Assembly (NCBI GenBank): GCA_013204355.1
Contig: JABMOA010000080.1
Location: 1-12,203, forward strand
Length of the DNA stretch: 12,203 bases
Reading direction: 5' to 3'
Source: Candidatus Woesearchaeota archaeon
GTDB taxonomy: Archaea; Nanobdellota; Nanobdellia; Woesearchaeales; GW2011-AR9
Shown here: positions 6,622 through 12,043 of the stretch, in pieces
How the letters are laid out: every line of letters begins with the position of its first letter
Position numbering within the stretch: the first letter of the stretch is position 1
Notes under the pieces: model-generated
The model's database searches: none
What the model was told of the DNA's origin: nothing
The model's input: only the letters and a program-made list of their open reading frames with translations
Program-made: the position numbers and the translations under genes

Positions 6622-7272
6622 TCAATAAAACTGAACTTTTTTTCCCACTAAAATTCCTTGTTTTAATTCAACAGGTCGCCAATCATCTTTAATTAAATCT
6701 GCTTCTAACCAATTAGCTAATTCTTGTGGGTTGCCTATCGTTGCAGATAATCCTACTATTTGTGGTTTAATTAATGTTTTTAATAATGTTAGAATTATTT
6801 CAAGAGTTGGGCCACGTGAAGGATCATTCAACAAATGGATTTCATCAATCACAACGCAACTAACCTCATGAAGCCATTGAACTTTATGTCTCAATAAAGA
6901 ATCAAGTTTTTCTGTCGTAAGAACAATAATATCATAGTGGCCTAAATAAAGAGAAGGCGAATCAATATCACCAACTGCTTTTGTAACTTTGAATTCTGTG
7001 TTTTCCAATAAAGAAAGATATTCTTTAAACTTTTCATTAGCCAATGCTTTAAGTGGAACGATGTATAATGCCTTCTTTTGTTTCTCTAACGCTTTAGAAA
7101 TAGCCATCGTTGCCACCAATGTTTTTCCTGAAGCGGTTGGTGCACAAATTAGTTGTGATTTGTCTTCCAACAACCCTCCCACAATTGCTTTTTCTTGAAT
7201 GGGTGTTAGAGACGGAAACTGTTTGTATTTTTCTTTAACAAATGTTGGAATCTCTACTTCATCAATCTTCAT
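6622..7272 (-). CDS. hel308: Truncated Hel308-like helicase: first RecA domain only
   Basis: A 216-residue superfamily 2 ATPase domain of the Hel308/Ski2 type. Seen in order: Q-motif TPIQ (23-26), Walker A APTASGKT (44-51), motif Ia PLKALANE (73-80), motif Ib TTEKLD (119-124), DEIH box (143-146) and motif III SAT (176-178). It then reads into the DDWRPVEL linker (196-203) and stops at KKVQFY. A full Hel308 is about 700 residues and supplies a second RecA domain (motifs IV-VI), winged helix and ratchet domains; all are missing. The sequence past the stop is the antisense of the glycosyltransferase gene, so no frameshift restores the rest here. Either a pseudogene remnant or one half of a split gene. 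ATG at 7272 lies about 26 bp from a TATA box, so probably leaderless. Confidence 0.85.
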   Translation of the reverse strand: MKIDEVEIPTFVKEKYKQFPSLTPIQEKAIVGGLLEDKSQLICAPTASGKTLVATMAISKALEKQKKALYIVPLKALANEKFKEYLSLLENTEFKVTKAVGDIDSPSLYLGHYDIIVLTTEKLDSLLRHKVQWLHEVSCVVIDEIHLLNDPSRGPTLEIILTLLKTLIKPQIVGLSATIGNPQELANWLEADLIKDDWRPVELKQGILVGKKVQFY

Positions 7273-7293
7273 ACTATTCTTTTAATCAAATGG

Positions 7294-7303
7294 CTTTATA
7301 AAG
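7294..7303 (-). promoter_or_regulatory. TATA box of the helicase gene
   Basis: The palindromic CTTTATAAAG is centred about 26 bp upstream of the minus-strand ATG at 7272. This predicts a transcript starting at or next to the start codon. No SD is seen, which agrees with leaderless translation. Confidence 0.65.
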
Positions 7304-7467
7304 ATATTCTGTCTCATGAAAAGAGATTATACACAAATATAGAACTTTGTTCTATCCCTTTGGTTTGACCATTCCAGAATGACGAACACCTAATCTGCCA
7401 GATTATCCTTGTTTCAAGTCTCAAGGTTGATTGAAAACAGATTCTGACCCTTTATTTTGCGAAAGAC
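7304..7467. other. Hairpin-rich intergenic stretch upstream of the S-layer promoter
   Basis: No gene is recognised between the helicase promoter and the S-layer TATA box. Three hairpins are visible: ATAGAAC-TTT-GTTCTAT (7339-7355, 7 bp), TAATCT-GCC-AGATTA (7391-7405, 6 bp), and CCTTG with CAAGG (about 7407-7426, 5 bp). They could belong to an unrecognised small RNA or be regulatory sites of the S-layer promoter. No box C/D, K-turn or tRNA pattern is convincing. Confidence 0.4.
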
Positions 7468-7475
7468 TTATAAAG
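7468..7475 (+). promoter_or_regulatory. TATA box of the S-layer gene, giving a long leader
   Basis: TTATAAAG preceded by the purine-rich GCGAAAGAC, a good BRE-TATA pair. Transcription should start near 7497, leaving a 5' leader of about 150 nt before the S-layer ATG. Most other TATA boxes here sit about 26 bp from the start codon, so this leader is exceptional in the window. Confidence 0.65.
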
Positions 7476-7519
7476 CGTTTTTTTGTTACATGTGATACAA
7501 ATAGTGCCACGACACTCAT

Positions 7520-7597
7520 ATGAGTATCAAAATGCGTGTTACATTTGCAAAAACGAAAAGACAAATCTCACAGGTTTGTTGTTCGGAATTTTTGTGA
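7520..7597 (+). CDS. Candidate upstream ORF 1 in the S-layer leader (25 codons)
   Basis: An ATG lying in the palindrome ACTCATATGAGT (7514-7525) opens a 25-codon frame beginning MSIKMRVTFAKTKRQ and ending CCSEFL, with TGA at 7595-7597. It begins roughly 23 nt after the predicted mRNA start and has no SD. A stable 8-bp hairpin (7561-7579) lies inside it. Its TGA directly abuts the ATG of a second small frame. The frame could be chance; position and abutment are the only support. Confidence 0.3.
   Translation: MSIKMRVTFAKTKRQISQVCCSEFL
7561..7579 (+). promoter_or_regulatory. 8-bp hairpin in the S-layer mRNA leader
   Basis: ACAAATCT and AGGTTTGT pair over 8 bp (one G-U) around a CAC loop. It lies about 70 nt before the S-layer start codon, inside the predicted leader. 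It could stabilise this abundant mRNA or control access to the SD downstream. Confidence 0.5.
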
Positions 7598-7645
7598 ATG
7601 CCAGTGGCTAAAAAACAAATAATCAAACACGGAGGTGTGTTTTGA
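7598..7645 (+). CDS. Candidate upstream ORF 2 in the S-layer leader (15 codons)
   Basis: ATG at 7598 follows the previous TGA with no gap and encodes MPVAKKQIIKHGGVF before TGA at 7643-7645, two bases ahead of the S-layer ATG at 7648. The S-layer SD (GGAGGTG) lies inside this frame. Ribosomes finishing here would be placed on the S-layer start, so translational coupling is possible. No SD for this frame itself is seen, and chance is not excluded. Confidence 0.3.
   Translation: MPVAKKQIIKHGGVF
7631..7637 (+). promoter_or_regulatory. Shine-Dalgarno site of the S-layer gene
   Basis: GGAGGTG is a seven-base match to the archaeal SD consensus. It is 10 bp before the ATG at 7648 and 4 bp before an in-frame TTG at 7642. 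Aligned to the anti-SD, the spacing at 7648 resembles that of the HAD and nucleotidylyltransferase genes, so ATG 7648 is preferred. Confidence 0.8.
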
Positions 7646-7647
7646 AA

Positions 7648-10218
7648 ATGAAAGTAAAAAAAATGGTGAAGCGTTTATTCGCAGTTGGTGCCGGTGTAGC
7701 AATGTTAGGCGCAACAGCAATGGGTGCTATGGCTGCATCTGACTTAAAGGATTATCCTAGTCAGTTTGTGACCGACGGATCTTTCAACGGTTTATTCGTT
7801 GTTGGAGAGAATGCAAAAGCAATTGATAACTTAGCGGTTGTAGATATTGCTACAAGTATGAAAGTAGCTTCTGGAAGCGGTTCTTCAACATCTGTTAGCG
7901 GAGACGCATGGATGGTTGGAACAAGTGCTAAGAAGCTTGAAATGTCAAACACAAATTCAACTCCGGTTGGTGAACAATTGTATGACATTGAAACTTTTAT
8001 TGGTAAGGATGAACTAGGAGCTTTAGCTAGTAAAACTTATTCAACGACAGGAAGTAGTTCAACATATCAACAGTATCTTTATTTTGATACCACAAATACG
8101 GCTACAAATGAAATTATTACTTATGTAGAGAATGATAATTCTGTGACTGCAGATTTCTTTTATGTAAAGAATGGTGTAAATATTGCTGAGTATGTTGTAG
8201 AATTTTCAAGTGCACCAGAAAGTACAATTCAAGACACAGCTGGTGCAGCTTCAACTACTGGGGCAGTATTAGATGATTTTGAAAACACGAAATTATCTAT
8301 GTTAGGTATGGAATATGATATTGTGCTTGCACGAAGAACTGCAGCAATTCCAGAAGATAGTATCAAACTAACTTTAATGGGTGGTGCAACAAGAGGATCT
8401 TTACTAGAAGGTGATTCAAGTTCATTAAGTTTAGATGGTAAAACCTACGATGTAACATTAAGTTATGTAGATAGCACATATGTTAAGTTTGTAGTGAATG
8501 GTGAACAATCTGATAAATTACAAGTTGGTGATACATTTAAGTTAGCTGATGGGAATGAAATTGGTGTTTCTGAAAGTTTATACCAATCTTATGCTGGTGG
8601 TGTACACAGTGCAGATTTCTTCTTAGGTGCTAGTAAATTAGAACTTGCAGATGCAGATATTACTAACACAAATTCCGATACTACTTTAAAAGTAGGGACT
8701 GAAACAATAAGTGGTGCAGATGTTATCATTGAAGGTACAGACAATAATGCAACTTTTACATTAAGTAAAATTCGTGTGAATATGACTGCACAAGATGATT
8801 ACTATGTAGCAGCTGGTAAAAAGTTAAGTGATGCAATCGTTGAACAGGGAGATGACAAAGAGTTAGTTTTCTCAAACAACTGGGACATTGAATACATGGG
8901 TTTAACTGAAGAAACAACGCATGATATTAAGTTAAGTTCATCTACAGATCGTAAGTATGACTTACAATGGTATGATGGGGATGGTAACTTAGTTAAGATG
9001 CCTTTCTTATATGCAACAAACACCACACATGTTCAGTTAAGTGAAGATGCAACTGATAAAGCTGTTGTATTAAATGAAGGTGTAAACATCAGTAAAGATG
9101 ATTACTTTGTTTTACAAGGTGGTTCAGCATCTTCAGGAACAGGAAAAGGTTATGCATTACAATATAAGGGATCAGATAAATCAACTGCAACAAGTCCTAA
9201 GATTAAATTCAAAAACTTAGGAAGTGGTGAAACTTTAGAATATGCATTAACAACAGATACTTCTGTAGATGTTGCAACTATTAAGTTAGGTGGTTATTCA
9301 TTTGGGGTTGACACAGACACTGTTAAAACAGCTGCTGACTTTGATATTCGTGTAACATTAACTAGTGGTACAGGTACTCCAAGTGCATCCTCCGAAGTTG
9401 ACATTTATGACTTCTATGGTGCGCAACTTGACTTTGGTGGCAGTGTTCATCATAACGCATCTGAAGGAACCACGGGTACATTACTTTCTGGTGATGTAAC
9501 CAATATAACAAGTGTTGTTTTAACCATTACAACACCTAACACCAACGACTATGATGACCAAGCTCCGCCTATACTTGCATTAACAGCAGATGCAACAACT
9601 GGTAATGAAGTACAAGTAAGTACCTTCAACATTGATGGTGCAACTCAAGGTTTACTTACACCTGAAGGGGAAGAGAACATTGCATATGGTTATACTACAA
9701 TGGGTGGTAAGTTAACTTACACAAGTCCAAGTAGTTCACCTAATGAGTTTACGTACTCTTATCCTGAGAATCAAATCTTACCTCAAGTGTATGTAACCAG
9801 TGGTGCAACAGCATCTGCTAAAACAGGTGGTAATTTAGTTGCAGTAACAATTGTAGATGCTACAAAATTAGATAGCGAAGTTTCTACAGTTGATGCTCAG
9901 AACCTAATTGCAGTTGGTGGTCCATGTGCAAACAGTGTTTCAGCAAAACTATTAGGTAACCCTGCAGACTGTACCGAAGGTTTCTCAGCTGGTAAAGCAA
10001 GAATCAAACTATTTGAGCAAGCAAACGGTAAAGTAGCAATGTTGGTAGCTGGTTATAGTGGCGCAGACACACGTCTAGCTGGTAAAGTAATCGCACATAG
10101 ATCAAGCGAATTATCAGGTATGGAAGTTGAAGTAGAAGGTACAACTTACACAGACGCGACAATCGGTGCACCTAAAGCAGTTGTAGTAGCAGCTCCAGCA
10201 GTTGAAACAACAGAATAA
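7648..10218 (+). CDS. S-layer protein (DPANN type)
   Basis: An 856-residue secreted protein expected to form the cell-surface lattice. The Sec signal peptide has a basic KVKKMVKR n-region, a hydrophobic stretch at 10-29 and likely cleavage after AMA (29). The mature start, SDLKDYPSQFV followed by GLFVVGENAKAIDNLAVVDIA, matches the S-layer N-terminal module known from Woesearchaeota and relatives. The C-terminal module holds VGGPCANSVSAKLLGNPADC and VAGYSGADTRLAGKV. The protein has only two cysteines (760 and 775), likely disulfide-bonded. The middle is Ser/Thr/Asp/Gly-rich beta sequence with at least seven N-X-S/T sequons (NST, NAT, NMT, NTT, NIS, NAS, NIT), so N-glycosylation is plausible. 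No C-terminal membrane anchor is seen. An in-frame TTG at 7642 would add two residues. It has its own promoter, a long leader, a strong SD and a strong terminator, as expected for an abundant protein. Confidence 0.9.
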   Translation: MKVKKMVKRLFAVGAGVAMLGATAMGAMAASDLKDYPSQFVTDGSFNGLFVVGENAKAIDNLAVVDIATSMKVASGSGSSTSVSGDAWMVGTSAKKLEMSNTNSTPVGEQLYDIETFIGKDELGALASKTYSTTGSSSTYQQYLYFDTTNTATNEIITYVENDNSVTADFFYVKNGVNIAEYVVEFSSAPESTIQDTAGAASTTGAVLDDFENTKLSMLGMEYDIVLARRTAAIPEDSIKLTLMGGATRGSLLEGDSSSLSLDGKTYDVTLSYVDSTYVKFVVNGEQSDKLQVGDTFKLADGNEIGVSESLYQSYAGGVHSADFFLGASKLELADADITNTNSDTTLKVGTETISGADVIIEGTDNNATFTLSKIRVNMTAQDDYYVAAGKKLSDAIVEQGDDKELVFSNNWDIEYMGLTEETTHDIKLSSSTDRKYDLQWYDGDGNLVKMPFLYATNTTHVQLSEDATDKAVVLNEGVNISKDDYFVLQGGSASSGTGKGYALQYKGSDKSTATSPKIKFKNLGSGETLEYALTTDTSVDVATIKLGGYSFGVDTDTVKTAADFDIRVTLTSGTGTPSASSEVDIYDFYGAQLDFGGSVHHNASEGTTGTLLSGDVTNITSVVLTITTPNTNDYDDQAPPILALTADATTGNEVQVSTFNIDGATQGLLTPEGEENIAYGYTTMGGKLTYTSPSSSPNEFTYSYPENQILPQVYVTSGATASAKTGGNLVAVTIVDATKLDSEVSTVDAQNLIAVGGPCANSVSAKLLGNPADCTEGFSAGKARIKLFEQANGKVAMLVAGYSGADTRLAGKVIAHRSSELSGMEVEVEGTTYTDATIGAPKAVVVAAPAVETTE

Positions 10219-10256
10219 GCCTAACGGCTTTATTTTTTCTTTTTTTTTTCTTTTTT
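10217..10256 (+). terminator. Hairpin plus T-tract terminator after the S-layer gene
   Basis: AAGCC-TAAC-GGCTT forms a 5-bp stem that overlaps the stop codon, followed by long T runs (10232-10256) broken only by C. This is the strongest terminator in the window and suits a highly transcribed gene. Confidence 0.8.
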
Positions 10257-10290
10257 AAAATTTTCTTAAACGCTTCTTAATCTACGAAAT

Positions 10291-10302
10291 AATTATATAA
10301 TT
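10291..10302 (+). promoter_or_regulatory. TATA box of the AI-2E-family gene
   Basis: AATTATATAATT is centred about 27 bp before the ATG at 10324. Transcription is expected to begin at or within two bases of the start codon, giving a leaderless mRNA. No SD is seen. Confidence 0.65.
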
Positions 10303-10323
10303 CTTTTTTAATTGCTATAATTC

Positions 10324-11367
10324 ATGGTTGAAAGATATAAACAATACATTCCTTTCCTTGTAATGATTATTCTCGCAGTTCTTGCATTCCTCATTATTAA
10401 ACCATTTCTTGTGGCGATTATAATCGGTGCGTTGTTAGCATACCTTTCATATCAATTTTATACTTATCTTTTACTGAAGACAGGGAAAGCATCCATCTCA
10501 GCATTCATCGTATGCGTGATTGCATTTCTTATTGTGGTTATCCCAAGTTTTTATTTTATTAAAGTTCTTGTACAGCAATCTTATGCATTATTTATTTTAG
10601 GAAAACAGAAACTCGCAACAGGTTTTCTTATAGGTTGTACAAGTTCCATGTGTGAAACTTTGAACATGTATAGTAATGATCCTGCTATAGCATATCAAAT
10701 TCAAGAAGTTCTTCGTGGCACAACAAATTGGGTTGTAGAAAAAGGTTCAAATTTTCTTTTGGGTGTCCCTCAAATAGTGATTGGATTATTTATTTCGTTT
10801 GTATCTATGTATTATTTTTTGAAAGATGGAAATCGTTTTGTTCAAAAGGCCAATCGTTTTTTTAGTACAAATGAAGAAAAGTATGGGTATGTTCTTTCTC
10901 GTCTTAAACGAATCATGCATGGCATTGTATATGGATATGGACTCGTTGCAGTAATTCAAGGAATTTTAGGAGGATTCGGATTTTTTATTTTTGGTGTTTC
11001 TTCTCCTGTTTTTTGGGGTATGGTTGTGGGAATCTTAGGTTTATTTCCTTTAATTGGTTCAGCCATTGTGTGGGGACCTGCAGCTTTAATGTTAATCCTC
11101 CAAGGAATTTTTCAGAACTCTAATTCCATGATTGCGCGAGGTGTTGGTTTAGCAATTTATTCAGCATTATTAATCAGTAGTCTTGACAACACATTAAAAC
11201 CAAAATTGATGGGTCAGAAAGCAAAAGTTCATCCTGGAGTCATGATGATAGGATTAATCGGGGGTGTTTTCTTCTTTGGACCCATCGGGGTGATTTTAGG
11301 ACCTTTAACCCTTGCTTTATTAATTGTTCTTTTTGATGCATACATCATGGAGAAAAAATTAAACTGA
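10324..11367 (+). CDS. AI-2E family (PerM/YhhT-type) membrane protein
   Basis: A 347-residue polytopic inner-membrane protein of the AI-2E/UPF0118 family, full length for the group. Hydrophobic segments are at about 8-30, 30-50, 59-80, 148-166, 203-225, 229-260, 272-287 and 305-340. Family signatures are FLKDG (165-169), YGYGLVAVIQGILGGFGF (203-220), FPLIGSAIVWGPAAL (241-255), LDNTLKPKLMG (287-297) and HPGVMMIGLIGGVFFFGPIGVILGP (303-327). Family members include TqsA, linked to autoinducer-2 export, and Na+/H+ antiporters, so the substrate here is unknown. The last 9 bp overlap the end of the convergent PH-domain gene. Confidence 0.92.
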   Translation: MVERYKQYIPFLVMIILAVLAFLIIKPFLVAIIIGALLAYLSYQFYTYLLLKTGKASISAFIVCVIAFLIVVIPSFYFIKVLVQQSYALFILGKQKLATGFLIGCTSSMCETLNMYSNDPAIAYQIQEVLRGTTNWVVEKGSNFLLGVPQIVIGLFISFVSMYYFLKDGNRFVQKANRFFSTNEEKYGYVLSRLKRIMHGIVYGYGLVAVIQGILGGFGFFIFGVSSPVFWGMVVGILGLFPLIGSAIVWGPAALMLILQGIFQNSNSMIARGVGLAIYSALLISSLDNTLKPKLMGQKAKVHPGVMMIGLIGGVFFFGPIGVILGPLTLALLIVLFDAYIMEKKLN

Positions 11368-11832
11368 AGGTTGTTGAGATTGCCGCGCATATTGGATTAA
11401 TTGTTGGATATAATTTTCAACATTAATTGTCATTGGAATATGTTTCAATTGGAAATTCTTTCCTAATTCTATAGAATATGTTTTAAACATTTTATCAAGA
11501 AAATTTTGTTTCATTTTAGTGTTTACAATTTCTAGATACATAATTTGTTTCTTTCCTTGCATAATTCTATTATTATAAAATCTAAATGATAGCTTTGCAT
11601 GATGAATCCCAAGATAGATGCCAAGGGCAATAATTGCAAACACAACTCCCAAACCAATCATCTTCACAATAGATTCTTCTCCTGCACGTAAATTAAGAAG
11701 TGCAAGATTAAGTAAGATTCCAAGATAAAAAATAACCCCCAATCCAAGAAGTGATAAAATCTTTGGAATCAAGGCTCTTGACACCTTTTGTGAAAGAACA
11801 TAGATTGGTTGTTCTTGTTGTTGTTGGAGCAT
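11359..11832 (-). CDS. Membrane protein with two TM helices and a bacterial PH-like domain
   Basis: A 157-residue protein. A Gln-rich cytosolic N terminus (LQQQQEQ) precedes two membrane helices at about 22-46 and 56-76. After them comes a domain resembling the bPH2/DUF304 fold at 82-148: FRFYNNRIMQGKKQIMYLEI, then NTKMKQNFLDKMFKTYSIEL, then HIPMTINVENYIQQLI. Such proteins are common in prokaryotic membranes and usually of unknown function. The ATG at 11832 sits about 26 bp from a TATA box and lacks an SD, so the mRNA is probably leaderless. Its stop codon overlaps the convergent AI-2E-family gene by 9 bp, so the two transcripts would be partly antisense. Assignment to PH-like is by pattern, not search. 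Confidence 0.72.
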   Translation of the reverse strand: MLQQQQEQPIYVLSQKVSRALIPKILSLLGLGVIFYLGILLNLALLNLRAGEESIVKMIGLGVVFAIIALGIYLGIHHAKLSFRFYNNRIMQGKKQIMYLEIVNTKMKQNFLDKMFKTYSIELGKNFQLKHIPMTINVENYIQQLIQYARQSQQPSV

Positions 11833-11853
11833 GAGAATAAAGAAGATGTTTTA

Positions 11854-11862
11854 GTTTATATT
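11854..11862 (-). promoter_or_regulatory. TATA box of the PH-domain gene
   Basis: On the minus strand AATATAAAC is centred about 26 bp before the ATG at 11832, predicting transcription from the start codon itself. It lies between this gene and the tRNA terminator. Confidence 0.55.
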
Positions 11863-11930
11863 GTTTACTAAAAAATGACCCTCTATTTTATAGAAGAGCG
11901 ACATGTGCTCATGTTATTTGCTTAGTCACT

Positions 11931-11939
11931 AAAAAAATA
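11931..11939 (-). terminator. T-tract terminator of the tRNA gene
   Basis: Just after the discriminator base the minus strand reads TATTTTTTT, a seven-T run that would end the tRNA transcript. It also shows that CCA is not encoded. Confidence 0.7.
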
Positions 11940-11975
11940 TGGACCTGGCCGGACTTGCACCGGCGATCCTCGCCA

Positions 11976-11996
11976 TTCTGAGAAACATGTGTTTCA
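11976..11996 (-). other. tRNA intron 2, canonical position 37/38 (21 nt)
   Basis: The BHB motif is complete. Central helix TTGA pairs with TCAG (one G-U), flanked by 3-nt bulges CTT and AAT. The outer helix is the anticodon stem and the inner hairpin is GAAAC-ACAT-GTTTC. Cutting after the second base of each bulge removes 21 nt and joins U37 to U38. Confidence 0.85.
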
Positions 11997-12013
11997 AGTC
12001 AAGGCGATGTCAT

Positions 12014-12033
12014 TTATAGTCTAAAACATAGAT
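12014..12033 (-). other. tRNA intron 1, in the D loop (20 nt)
   Basis: Central helix GTAG pairs with CTAT (one G-U), with 3-nt bulges CTA and AAA and an inner hairpin TCTA-TGTTT-TAGA. The outer helix is the D stem. Cutting after the second base of each bulge removes 20 nt and joins the D arm into GTCTAGTAGCT/ATGAC, a normal 16-nt archaeal D arm. The position, just before A21, is non-canonical for an intron. Confidence 0.82.
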
Positions 12034-12043
12034 AGCTACTAGA

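Noticed and set aside
7360..7450. Box C/D guide RNA
   Set aside because: An AATGACGA and a CTGA are present, but the C box is poor and the C'/D' pair and terminal stem are lacking.
7642..7647. TTG at 7642 as the S-layer start
   Set aside because: It is only 4 bp from the SD and a rare start. ATG 7648 has spacing like the other SD-led genes. It is not fully excluded.
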